Assembly: GCA_964034945.1 (NCBI GenBank)
Contig: OZ035961.1
Coordinates: 3,826,001-3,890,000 of the forward strand
DNA: 64,000 bases
Direction of reading: 5' to 3'
DNA from: Chrysopilus asiliformis
Taxonomy: Eukaryota > Arthropoda > Insecta > Diptera > Rhagionidae
The translations under genes were made by a program, and so were the position numbers. The notes beneath the pieces are model-generated. The model was given only the letters and a program-made list of their open reading frames with translations, did no database searches and had not been told where the DNA came from. This document shows, in pieces, positions 52,035 to 63,720 of the stretch (its first letter is position 1; each line of letters opens with the position of its first letter).

Positions 52035-53158
52035 AACTACACACGTGGATATATGAGGCATTGATTTTGATATTCGTATGTGCACAATTTTGACAAAAGT
52101 ACACTATTGTGGCTGAACCAAAATATTGTATTTTTGCCACGCGACTGAGTATGCTATATATCTGAATAACAGCAACAACAGCAACAACAACAACAACAAC
52201 AGCAACAATACAGGGAGGGCAGAAGCATGGGTTTTTGGCTTCGTTACGGTTTAGCTTTTGCCTTTGGCTTCACTTTAGAGTGATAGATATATCTGAATCG
52301 ATTTATTGGTACAATACAAGTATCTATCTATATCAGTACAGTACACAGGATCGACCCATTTCAATATATCCCTCCTCCTCCTCCTCCTCTACAGCGCCAA
52401 TATCAATCCACTATTATCTCGATATATTTCGATATCGGATATATCGAAATCGACTTCGGGCACGTATCCATATCCGCTTAATACGTCAAACGATAGCGAT
52501 TTATTCTTGCACTCTTGTAGTAAAAATATGAAAATCCACTCATACACATGTAAGAGTATTACCAAAAAGTGAAAATAAAGGTATGAGGACGATGTGGTGT
52601 GAAGAACAAATATTTTATGGTATTTCTTTTCATGTCAACAACTTGGAATGATATCAGCTCAACCTGACATACACGAATGAATTTGTTCCACAACTTTTTT
52701 TTTCAATGTCCTGCTTGCATTTCATTAGGTTAAATTTTCAGAAAATAAGAAAAAAACTTGAAAATGTGGAAATCCATTAAGAATATTTTATTCTGAAATG
52801 TAAATGTTGAATTTTTTTCTTTTTTTAATTCATACACAGTTTCATAAATTCGAATTATTCCCCAAAGTTTTCATTTCATCAAAAAACATTTTAAAAACTG
52901 TTCTGCATGATTAAATTAGCTTAATAAAATATTTTTCCTACGTAAATAATTGTTTTTTTGTTTTGACAATGGACAAAAAATCGAAAATGAAACATCAGAT
53001 ATGAATTGTTTATTCATTTGTGAATTCATTGGTTAAAATCCCTATAGATTTATATAAATTTTATTCCATTTTAATATGAAAACGATGTAACTTATTGGAT
53101 GAATATGAAGTAAAATTTATTTTAACTTTTCAAAATATAATATCTGATGTGAATAGTA
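52035..53158. other. AT-rich spacer with CAA/CAG microsatellite
   Basis: A CAACAACAG tract at about 52168-52208, a CTCCTCCTC run near 52372-52390 and a palindromic TCGATATA / TATATCGA patch at 52428-52452. No gene. Confidence 0.5.
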
Positions 53159-54055
53159 AAGGGTGTTTTTTTTAGACGTGTGGTTTTCAAGAAGAAATAA
53201 AACGCATATAATTTAATGTCATGGCCAAGAGTTTAGCTTTATTATAAAGATAAGGGTTTGCCATTATGTTTTAAAAATGATTTCGGGCAAGTGGCCGCCG
53301 CGGCTGGCTCGAATAAATTCCAGCAGAGAATGCAGCAATTGGGGCCGTATGTCAGCAATAACGCGCCGAATATTATCTTCCAAGGCGTCAATCGTCTCGG
53401 GCTTATCTGCGTAGACAAACGACTTCACATAACCCCACAAAAAATAGTCCAGCGGTGTTAAATCGCACGATCTTGGAGGCCACGCCACAGGCCCACGACG
53501 CGAGATAATGCGCTCACCAAAAGTTTCCTTCAATAAATTGATTGTTTCGTTGGCTGTATGGCATGTAGCGCCGTCTTGTTGGAACCAAAGGTCGTCCATA
53601 TCAACATCCTCCAATTCAGGCACGAAAAAGTCATTAATCATGGCTCTATAGCGTTCCCCATTGACTGTAACATTATAGCCGGCTTCATTTTTGAAGAAAT
53701 ATGGACCAATGATTCCCTCTGCCCATAAAGCACACCAAACAGTGACTTTTTGAGGATGTAACGGCGTCTGAAGAATGGCTTGTGGATTACCATCCCTCCA
53801 AATGCGACAATTTTGCTTATTGACGTACCCATTCAACCAAAAGTGAGCTTCATCGCTGAACAAAATTTTCTTGTGAAAATCGGGATCGGTGGCCATCTCG
53901 TTTTGGGCCCGTTTGAAACGTTGTTCAGGAGTAAGTCTATTCATTACGAAATGGCAAACCAAACTGAGCATAAATCAAGTGACAACTGTCAAAAAGACCA
54001 ACTCCGAAAAAAGTAGTGCCAGATTGAAAACCACACGTCTAAAAAAAACACCCTT
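53159..54055 (-). mobile_element. DD41D Tc1/mariner element, internally deleted (897 bp)
   Basis: Perfect 32-bp TIRs at 53159-53190 and 54024-54055 (outer bases AAGGGTG, then eight T, then AGACGTG), flanked by TA duplications at 53157-53158 and 54056-54057. It carries a single minus-strand transposase ORF. Full-length relatives are roughly 1.3 kb, so some 350-400 bp are missing from the 5' part of the gene. Confidence 0.9.
53264..53971 (-). CDS. DD41D (rosa-like) transposase lacking its HTH domain
   Basis: Catalytic part of a Tc1/mariner-superfamily transposase. Open for 235 residues; the likely native start is the Met at residue 10 (MNRLTPEQRFK), 226 residues. Triad: Asp40 (LFSDEAHF), Asp133 (FQQDGATCH) and Asp175 (DLTPLDYFLWG), with 41 residues between the last two, defining DD41D. 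From family knowledge, MNRLTPEQR is the normal beginning of these proteins and is followed by about 110-120 residues of helix-turn-helix DNA-binding domain. Here it jumps within a few residues to MATDPDFHKKILFSDEAHF, just before the first Asp. The deletion is in frame and the catalytic core has no stops. DNA binding should be lost. Confidence 0.9.
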   Translation of the reverse strand: MLSLVCHFVMNRLTPEQRFKRAQNEMATDPDFHKKILFSDEAHFWLNGYVNKQNCRIWRDGNPQAILQTPLHPQKVTVWCALWAEGIIGPYFFKNEAGYNVTVNGERYRAMINDFFVPELEDVDMDDLWFQQDGATCHTANETINLLKETFGERIISRRGPVAWPPRSCDLTPLDYFLWGYVKSFVYADKPETIDALEDNIRRVIADIRPQLLHSLLEFIRASRGGHLPEIIFKT

Positions 54056-54057
54056 TA

Positions 54058-57000
54058 CATAACTTTCCTCTGCAATATTAAAAGTTTCGGAAAAAATATT
54101 ACGTAAAAATCGTTAAAGCAAAAAATATTAACTTAAGTTATATTTTTTCTCCAAAGTGCATAGTGTTGAGAAGTTTTCAAGAAACTAATGTCTCAAAACC
54201 GAAATTCGGTTGTCCAATTTTTTTAAGGATTTTTTAGGTGGTTTTTCAGAGAAAATTTTTTACTACACATTGTCTGTATTTTTAAACAAATTCCGCATTC
54301 GAATGAGTTTTCATGAAAGTTTTGGATATTATTGCGCCGAGGGTGTGGTAACCCGGATTACAATTTCATGTTAACAATAAATTATATCCTCCTAATTGGA
54401 GTTAAAATTTTTGTTTCACATGTTTTTATAACATAATTACCGCCACTATGCGGCCGACATACACAAACCTTCAGTAATTTGCTTTCATCACAGTACGAGT
54501 GGCTAAACGTCCTGCTAGCCAGTTACTCCACACAAAGTAGATTAAATAAATTATTGGTTAAAAAATCGTCTCTATGCATAATTGCCATAATTGTGGTATC
54601 TGTGTTCGATATAATTTCCATGATATTACACGTAATGTGAAAATCCTTGCATATACGCTTCAAGCATACTAACAACAATATTTATTACACATAAGTATCT
54701 GAACAACTAATCTCAACAATTTATTGATTCAATTTGAAAAGATTTTCCAAGTTTTCTGTTTGGGTCACCAAAATATGTATAAAATCAATAATTTTGCCTT
54801 GTTTCGATTTGTCTGCTATCCGTTTTGTTTGCCGAGGTGTCCAATAATAAAGACAGAGTGAAGTAATAAAAACAGAATACTATAAAGGAAGAAATATCAC
54901 CATGACCATGATTTATTAGCCGGAAAGATCTACATTCACTTCCTTCTCATTCAAGGGGGGAGAAAAAATTTCACTTCGACTTTTGTTCCATAGTTTGTAG
55001 AAAGATTTACTGGAATGTTGTCAAAGACTGAGAGTTGAACAAACTGAACTAAACATAAAGGCAAATTGACACGATAGTTTCATTACACTGATGTAGAATT
55101 ACTAAAATTGTATTTAGTTTCCCTTTCCCGCTCTTCCAAATGTTGTGTGTTTTATAGTAAGTACGCAAAAATAATAGCCTAGCTAGACTAAAGGAAAAGT
55201 AAATATCATATGGGAATTGTGTTTGCACGTGTAAATCCGGTTCGTTATGCTGGATATCTTAACCAAAAGAACAAGAAAAGTCAAAATAATTAAGGACTAA
55301 TTTGCACAGACTACAATGATTTATGTAACCATATAAAACAATTTTCATATAAAATGACAACACATGCTAACTCATTAAAAGCTTTTTATTCACATCGGGT
55401 TGTTGAATTAAAATTTTAACGTGTTTAAATATTTATTAAATTTGCTTTTCTGTTATATTTCTGATAGTAATTGTAGGTTCTGTGATGATATCAAAAGACT
55501 CGAAAAATTTAACTAATTTATCGTGACTGCTACTAAAATAGTCGTAATCGTAAATTTTGCTACTAAATAATTAATTTTATTTCAAAAACATTCGATTAGG
55601 ACTATCTTTCTAATTGAAATGAACTGTTTTCGTAATAGTCACGATTCCCTGTTATAAAATAGTTACATTCTTCTAAAAAATATTTCTTATGATCTAAAAT
55701 TTTCTATTCCCAGCAAATCGACAAATTTTGTAACACTATTATAACGAATAAAATTACCTCCAGATATTAATTTCAAAATACTGCCAGCCTGGCAACTCGT
55801 TGCTGGGTGAGGGCAGCCCGCTGACGTGGTTGCAAGGGAGATAAAGCGTCTGCACTCGCAAATAAGTAGCCAAACCGGCAGCAGGCCATAAGCTTTACCT
55901 GTCTGGCACGGCAGCGGGTTCGCCGATATAAATGGCAGATTGAAATTAAATTGAGCTAATAGTAAAGAAAAGAGTATAGTTATACTATTACAAGGTTAAA
56001 AAGAAATGATGGTATTTTTGTTGTGCCGGATATATCACAATTTATTAAAAATGAATTTTCCCTCGTAATCATTTTAGGGAGTCCTAATTTCGTTATTGTC
56101 AATAAAAATGGCCGTAATACCATTTTTGTTGTTCTATATTACAATTTCTGTTTGTGTGACAATAGCCGCATGTATTATAAATATTGCTTATTTTTTCTGA
56201 CCTAAGGTTTTCTCATGAGGCACACAGGATTCTCCTATTTTTTTGGGGGGATGTTTAAATTCAGCCAACGTTTCACTGCGGACAAAATCCAAGGTCACCG
56301 TCACAAAACGATGAGACAACAATTTTTGCAAGAAAAATTATGTTTTTCTGTTTTTACTTTTTTTTCCCCCGTAGTTGTGACAAGAAGCAAGCTAAGGGAA
56401 AAAGAAACTTTTCCTTTGGATGTGCCAAGAAAACTTATGAATAATTAAATATTAAAAGGGTGAAAGAACAAAGGTCACAAATTCTTCTATTTGTTTGCTA
56501 AACAACAAGAGCCTTGACAGAATCCTCACAAATGCACGACACAATTTCAACAGTAACGTGAGAATTCCGGGGAAGAGATTTTGAATTAGGCGTTAAGCAT
56601 AAATTACGAAAGCGTTGAAGCTAATTTGTGCTAAACTTTTGTAGTTATAATTATAATGGAGATTTTAGTAAACAGGACGAAATGTAACTGGATTTTTATG
56701 TAAATTTCCCCCTTGTGCTATTATCTAGAAGAATGGTAAACTTTTTCAAAAAAGTTGTTTGAATAACAAACAGTTACAGTTGAAAGCCTAATAGTTTATC
56801 TCGATTGCATAATACTGTAAAAATATTTCAAAGGATTTACAGAGATTTCAAGGATACTATATATTGAAAGAAAGTCACATTTTGAAAGCATAACAAATCG
56901 ACATCTATTCTCAGTGGATATAAATTTTAAGGTATAAATGCATAAAAATTGTAACACATCACATAACTTTGAGCGAAACCTTAATGTAGAAAGGAGTGTG

Positions 57001-57926
57001 CGGTATAGAGCTTTTTTGAAATTCAAGTACAACAACTTCTTCGAGTTTATTTCCTTTTTAAACGAACGAACGATAGTCACCTGACAATGAAATTCTGTTT
57101 GAAAAGTTTCACTTTATCCTTTCGTCTTATATATTTATCCATGTGTATGTAGCTATACTTCGTATGTCGACAACTTATAAATATTTACATTTTAACGTCT
57201 TCGCAAAGTATATAAAACGGTAGCAACAAGGTATAATCGACTTGAACAAGTTCCACTTTAGAATACGTTAAACAAGGTGCAGTTTTCTGTGTACATGTCC
57301 AGGGATATACCAATGAGTTGTGAACAAAAACGAAAATCTCCACGATGATCAATGTGTGGGGGGAGGACGAAGTCAAGAAGAAGAATTGCAATATTTTTTT
57401 TCTTCTCCAAGTATCGTTTTCGACGACTGAGTTTCTTATAAACTTCAAAACTAAAACTGCTTGAACAAGAATTGTGTCATCGCACACTTGATACAATGCA
57501 ATCAACCATACTTTTTGAGTTACCATTTTACAAACTCCACTCTATGGATTTCTATCCATTGTTTCTGTTTGTAAAACACTTTAAAAAATTCGTATTTAGA
57601 AGTGTATTTGGGATTTTTTTCTTTGATGGGTTGGACAACAGCGGTAGGGTTTTTTTTCGAATTTAACTTAAAATTTCTCTAATTGCCCATGAATCTGCAT
57701 GCATTTCTGAATCCACTAATAAAAACCTTTTTTCAGACGATATTTTGATAAAATTTCAAGCTACATTTTTTGTGCACAATTCTAAGCCATTCAGCCATAA
57801 GATTCTTTAATCCGTCTACTCTAATCAACTCTAATGAATACTCCAAGAAATAGTGTTTGCACCCGAATTAACTCGAGCAGCGTTGCCTACCCAAAAAATC
57901 GTTTTCATGCCCTGAATCTCAAGAAA
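54058..57926. other. gene-poor AT-rich stretch
   Basis: No gene supported. A GC-rich island at about 55780-55930 (GCCCGCTGACGTGGTTGCAA, GTCTGGCACGGCAGCGGG) stands out from the AT-rich surroundings but matches nothing I recognise. Confidence 0.45.
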
Positions 57927-57977
57927 TCAGTGGTTTTTGCGTTTCCAGATCATGTTAGGAAACGCAAAAACCACTGA
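57927..57977. repeat. perfect 20-bp hairpin with 11-nt loop
   Basis: Arms 57927-57946 (TCAGTGGTTTTTGCGTTTCC) and 57958-57977 are exact reverse complements. Following sequence to about 58090 (GAACCAAAACCAAAAACTCC) is an inverted relative of 27640-27745, so a dispersed repeat is involved. Confidence 0.8.
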
Positions 57978-60065
57978 GTAGGAACCAAAACCAAAAACTC
58001 CTGAACCATTGAAATTTTGGGGAACCAAAATCAGAGCCAAATTTTCAAATTTGAGAAACCAGAACCGAAACTAAAAACCAGAAATCGTATTCACCCTTGA
58101 ATAGGATGAATATACGCCAGTCCCAGATTAAAGCGTGATTTTTTTTTTAAATTTTTTTTAACACAAAATGTATACATATGTATATGGGTCAATAAGAAAA
58201 TGAGCTTTCAAAATTTGGATAGCAAATGTCACCAAACTATATTCTTTTGGTTCAGAAATTGAACAATAAGGGCATAAAATCGCCGGGTTTTAAAACAATA
58301 GATCTACAGGTTGATTCACATATTAAATAAATTCACTGCCATCTAAAGCAAGCTAAATAAGATAAATTACGAGAAAAAAAAAATCTTGAGAGTATATTGC
58401 GAAATTGTACGAATGGAGTTTTATAATTCAGATGAAATTATGTACCACACTTGTTGTACTCGTATACATGTTATGTTGTAATTTTTACCTGTACATATTT
58501 CATTCCCCCACTGCTTAGATTCAGTGTAGCATTTGGTCGTCTTTCGTGTATTACACTATAATATTTACTCCATTTTGTTGTATTACAAGGCGACCTCATG
58601 ATATGAAGATATACCCTCTGATTCCGATTTAGAGATTGAACTTATTAACTCGGGTTAAGAGGATCTTAATAGATTTTAGATTCTGGATAACAAGTTAAAA
58701 GATATCAACCTCTTACCTTTCTTGGTGATTTTTTTTAATAAGTTTTGCGATTATGAAAAGAAAGTTAGCAGACGGTTCTGCCTCCAAAATCTCGTAACTT
58801 AAGAGGACCCCGCCCTTGTCCTCTTAGGACCTCTTAACTTTTGTGTTTCATTTGAAACTAGCAAAATGTATTTCGGAGAGGCCTCCAACAACATTTTGAT
58901 GTTTAGAAAAGTTATGTAAAATTGTATCGTAGTACTCTGTCTTCGATCAAATTTATCCTATTTAAAACAAATCTCGGGAAAAGTTGGATTTGCATAGAGG
59001 ACGAGGAATTTCAACATTTTTTATGTAAAACTCATGAATGTTTGTTTCTGTTTCTCAATTGGCGACCATTAATGGCACCAACAATTTTTGATCTTAGATA
59101 AAATCAAATGACAAAAAATTGTCAAATTTGACATTTATGGAGATATATCTACTATGATAGGTCTCTTAAAATCGAACCTCACTAAAGTCTCTAATCCAGA
59201 ATAACATTTCTATTAAAATCCTAAAGAGATATCTTAGCTTTCGTAATTCGGAATAGGGGGGATAGCCAGTCATGTTTAGTGCTAAGAATATAAAACATCC
59301 ATACAGCCACCGTGATTCTTCGTCACCTGATGTACTTTATGTAAGAACTCTCATCAAACATTTATGATAAGTTTGCATGAATCGTGTTAATGCTCTGAGT
59401 TCTCTTGAGGGACATTAATAAATTCTGTGGCCTTTCAGTTATGCTGGGTGGTATAACAACATACATGGACTGCGAACAAATCGAAACAAGCAAAAATGAA
59501 ATGAATGAAATCATAGTATAACACATATTGCTGTACATGGATTCGATCTGCTCGTATAATACAAAATTAAAAGGAAAAAATCTTTAGGCAGGGGAATGAA
59601 GGAAATGGTAAAAAGTCCAAGGAAACATGCTTCATTCACCTCTATCCAACCATCCATCCATCTATCGTGCGCAAAATACCATCCATCTAACCATTTATGC
59701 TAAGGTAACAAACAATATTACAGGCACACCACATCCTCGTGCTATACAAGAACCTGCTTAGCTTTTTTTCGTCTCAACCTTTACTGTACATGCAGTAAAA
59801 CCTATACGGATTCAACATTTTCAGGAAATACAAAAAAAAGTTAAAAATTTGTTATATCAATGTTTTGGGACCATTTGTTCCAATAAATCCAATAAACAGG
59901 GGGTCTGGGACATATTTGTTACAATATTTCTCCTCTGTCCGTTTGGCCTCGCTCCTTCTAAAATATGATTAAACATTTGAACCCGATTAGCTGACTGGTT
60001 TTCAAGTTAAAGCTTTTGGAAACCAGTATGGTAAGACTTGTATTTTGGACGCAATCTTGCATTTA
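57978..60065. other. gene-poor AT-rich stretch
   Basis: No gene supported. Partial inverted similarity between about 58616-58700 (GATTTTAGATTCTGGATAAC) and 59200-59256 (GTTATTCTGGATTAGAGAC read on the minus strand) may mark a decayed MITE. A CCATCCATC microsatellite lies near 59649. Confidence 0.4.
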
Positions 60066-60258
60066 GCGAGTGTCCATTAAATATGTGACAGGTTTAGGAG
60101 GGGCGGCACCCTACGAAAACTTCGGAAACGGTTTGACGAAGGAGGGAAAAAAAGAAGGTCAAAAAATTAGCGTGATATCTTTTATGGACAGCTAATAAAA
60201 CAAAAAAAACCGTTCCCCAAGTTTTCGTAGGGTGCCGCCCCTCCTAAAAGTGTCACAT
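60066..60258. mobile_element. foldback element with ~45-bp arms
   Basis: Arms beginning ATGTGACAGGTTTAGGAGGG and GGAGGGGCGGCACCCTACGA (left, 60083-60135) pair with GGTGCCGCCCCTCCTAAAAG and CCGTTCCCCAAGTTTTCG (right, 60210-60258). Between them lies TTTTATGGACAGCTAAT, an end of the CGTCACAC-type MITE family, so two elements may be superimposed. Confidence 0.6.
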
Positions 60259-61059
60259 AGTATGAATATTTATTTTAATTTAAAATTTATACTTTTATGT
60301 CGCTTTTATGCCTGATGCACAGCGTCCAAAAAACTATTTTTTCTTCTTAGTTATTAAAACAAGAAAGATTTCTCTGAAGCTGTTTCATTTGGCGATTGGC
60401 GATTGGTGGACTAAATGGTGTCTGCCGACCGCCATTTTATTTTTTCTTGAACGTGTATTAGAAACGCTGGTAATCCTTTTCCGACAAACAAAAAAGCAAG
60501 CTAAATAAAGGCTTTAAAAATGTAAGTTTGTGACAAATATTTTATTTTCAATGATATACTATTTATTTTATAATTATATTTTATACACAAGTTGATGTTT
60601 TATAAATATAAAAATAATACATTTTGTTTTATTTCTAAAATCTTTATGCTTTATCTTTGTAGTTTTTTTTTGACAAAATGAAACCTGAATTACACTTAAT
60701 TATGTTTTCTTAATTATTCTCGACTATCTAACTTCCACTGTAAAGCATTTTTTTTGCCAAAACCCCATGGATAGCGTAATGTATCCGAGGACTAAAAGGT
60801 GAAAAGAATTCTCAGCCAGACGTTTCTTAATGTGTCCGTCAGCATTCTTTCTGACACTTTTAGTGCTCGCACCTGCAGAGATGGCCCCCATATTTGCCCA
60901 TTCACATTAAATTTTGTCAGAGCAAAAGTTTCTTATCGTTAGTCACACTATGGTCGAATCACAAGGATGATGGTTAGCTTTGGATTTGAATCAAGCAAGG
61001 ATATTAACCATATATACAGGTCCGGATATGCTATGGGTGATATAAAATACGACTCTAAA
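60259..61059. other. AT-rich spacer
   Basis: No gene recognised; a 66-codon ORF at 60308-60508 has no recognisable features. Confidence 0.4.
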
Positions 61060-61376
61060 TGCCATACGATATCCTTTTTTTCGAGTTCACGCCGCCAAGG
61101 GCGTACAGAATTAGATTGGTTACTTTGTCGAGGACATATTTTTTTTTACCTGCATGTCATTGTTGTGTCGTACAACCGACCGACGACGGACGTGTACAAA
61201 GGATTCTTCTTTTATTCCGGAGTCGTCGTTTTTTCGGTTACTGTTTCTGGTTGACTTTTGCCATCAAAAGGACTCCTGCAGTGCCACGTTCCATCAATGT
61301 GTTTTTTGTTCTGGTTGGCTTTTTTTACTATTTTTGGGCGACATTTACGAACCGCACCACGTAGCACCTGTACAGG
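61060..61376 (+). other. possible non-coding 5' exon ending in a donor
   Basis: A GC-richer block ending CACCTGTACAG/GTATGTAC at 61376/61377, a good splice donor. TATAAAA occurs near 61040. Short ORFs overlap in several frames, none convincing. It could be a 5'-UTR exon of a plus-strand gene beginning here. Confidence 0.25.
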
Positions 61377-61449
61377 TATGTACAATCTACGATTACGTGT
61401 AGCCAAGGTAAAAAGAAAGCCGTATTTTTTTCTATGATCCTCAAACCCC

Positions 61450-62046
61450 GATTACTTCATCCGCATGGGGTGCTATGCGGGCTGTCGCAAATTCAGCCTA
61501 GTTCCTAGTCTTTGCCTCCATCATCGTCATCGTTGTCACACGCATCAAGCACCTGAGTATAAAAAAGCCATTACTTTGATTACCTGCCTTCGATGACTGA
61601 AGATTCTCTCCTTGATTCGGGACCGAATTCTGCCAGGCGTTTTTCTTTGCAGTCGATTTAGCCCTTAGCCCAATAGCTCAGCCCATCCGCAGCCCAGTCA
61701 AAAAGGGGGTGGATAGGTGAGCAACACAGCAGGTGGAGTATTCTTCCGATTTAGAGGAGGAACACTTTCGTCATGCAAAAGCCACTGCTTTACTAGTACT
61801 GAAGGCTATTAAGTGAACCTTCCGGGAATGGGGATTGTGGATGAACCACCCTCGGACTAACTAACTGACTGCGAAAGAAGTGGTTGTGTATTTGACTGGA
61901 GTGGCGCACTGTTGGCCGGTAATGGTATTTGGAAACCCTCCTGCGCTGTTGCTGCTCTGCTAATTTTATTAGTTTGTTACGCGTACTTCAGCTACTGTAC
62001 AGATATCTGGCAAAAAGGGAATTTCTCGCTTTTTATTCTGTCGACA
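61450..62046 (+). other. possible 5' exon with hydrophobic ORF and strong donor
   Basis: A GC-richer block ending CTGTCGACAG/GTGAGACT at 62046/62047. Its last open frame reads WKPSCAVAALLILLVCYAYF, a good single membrane segment, after an in-frame stop near 61860. There is no ATG before the segment, so it would need an upstream exon or the exon is untranslated. The gene would continue rightwards beyond the donor and is not recognised. Confidence 0.25.
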
Positions 62047-62689
62047 GGTGAGACTCAATCGTGCGTCAGGTGTAATGGAATATTTTCCTTACTCGTTTTC
62101 GGGGGTATTTGCATTCGAATGGGGAACGTACGTTCGATGGATGCCACAGAACGTTTTACACAACGACTGAAAAGGTCCTTTCAACAATTCTGTTTTTATT
62201 CTGACGGCAACAAATTCTATTGCTTAACAATGTCGAATTTGTTCCTGACGAGTAGGCGAATCGTGACACTTAAGGACTTTGCACTTCGACGACGGAAAGA
62301 GTTCTAACACGGATTCACTCCACAATAAAACAGTATTTTTTTTAGAATACTTTAATGAATAGAGGTTTTTTTTTGTCTGTTCATGTATATTTTTTTCTGA
62401 CGAAGAATTCAGCTGCACATAAGGTCGTGTTTAATCAAATTTATTTCAGTATCACATTTTTTTTTGTAGTAAATTTGTATAAGGTGTGCTAGTCTAACAT
62501 CAGATTTTATTACCGGGGAGTGGAAATTATTTCAAAATTGAGTGCAAAATACTTATATAATCTATTTATAAAGAAATATTGAATTGGCAAGGATGGGCTA
62601 AATCAGATTTCAATGTTTTTCGTTTTAAAATTTGAAGAGCATTTTAATTTTTCTCTACAAAACAAAAGTTTTCTTTATATGTAAACATA

Positions 62690-63320
62690 ACAAAAGCTAT
62701 AATTGCCAATCTGGCAATTATTGAAAACCCGTATGGTGATATTCGCATCAAAATTCGAACAGTTGTACCAAATTTCCACTTTAAAGTCAAACTTTTCAAT
62801 AAGATTTTTTAAAATTTATTCCAATCGGATTTTAATGTATGGGAGTTTTCTGTAGAATCATATCCTAAATATCTTTTGTTCCTGTACTTTTTTGATAAGA
62901 TGCACCGTTTTCGAGATATTCACAAAAACCGTTTTCATTCGTATGGGGGGTACCCCCCCTAATGGTCCGTTTTTGCCCATTAACGAACTTAGCCTCGCAT
63001 TTTACGAAAAATGGATCCGCGCAAAATTTCAAGTCTGTAGCTCAACCCGTGCGCCCGTAATCCGCGCCACAGACAGACGGACGGACGGACGGACGGACAA
63101 TCGGACAGATGGACGGACGGACAGTCGGACAGACGGACAGTCGGACAGACGGACGGACAGACGGACGGACAGACGCGAACAGACGGACAGACGGACAGAC
63201 GGACGGACGGACGGACAGACGGACGGACATGCAAAATTCATTTTTTTTTATCATTCTAAATACACTGGTGTAATTCATTTTTGCGTGTGATAACGGGATC
63301 TTGACGTTACAAACGGTAAG
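62690..63320 (-). repeat. family-A repeat, inverted copy with ~160-bp ACGG/ACAG array
   Basis: In reverse order it holds AATTGCCAATCTGGCAATTA, GTACCCCCCCTAATGGTCCG, TCAAGTCTGTAGCTCAACCC, the microsatellite 63071-63230 and TTGACGTTACAAACGGTAAG, matching 41118-41647 on the other strand. The microsatellite is more than twice as long as in copy 2. Long ORFs of Pro/Ser/Val or Thr/Asp/Arg repeats here are not genes. Confidence 0.75.
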
Positions 63321-63424
63321 GAAAATTTAATATACCCTTTGGTTTCACCATACGGGTATAAAAAGGAACGCGAAATTCTTCCAATTTCATTTATTCGGGG
63401 ATGAAAAAAGGACTGCACTCGGTC

Positions 63425-63720
63425 TCATTTTCAGGAAAATTTGTTAAGGACCTGTAAGGATAACGCAATAATCCTTTTTCCAGTTTTTTTTTTTAAATTT
63501 AGAGGTTGCTAATCATGAAACGTTTGTCGTTTAAATTCGAAACCTAAGAATCCTGTAAGGAACACGCTCTTTTGTATCGCTCAGAGGTCGCTAATCGTGA
63601 GACTGGTATTATAATTTCTTAACTCGAAACTTAAAGTCCTGTGAAAATATGGCAAATGTCCCTTTCTCAATATTTTCTCTGAAAAATATCGTTAAAGGTC
63701 TTTCGAAGTCGCTGGCAACG
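63425..63720 (+). repeat. ~115-bp tandem repeat, about three diverged units
   Basis: CCTGTAAGGATAACGCAATA, CCTGTAAGGAACACGCTCTT and CCTGTGAAAATATGGCAAAT recur with AGAGGTTGCTAATCATGA / AGAGGTCGCTAATCGTGAGA / CGAAGTCGCTGGCAACGAA between them. A solo relative lies at 21838-21910. Confidence 0.65.

Noticed and set aside
62892..63290. Long ORFs of RRTDGRTD / PSVRPSVR repeats on both strands
   Set aside because: Open only because the 4-bp ACGG/ACAG microsatellite has no stops in these frames.
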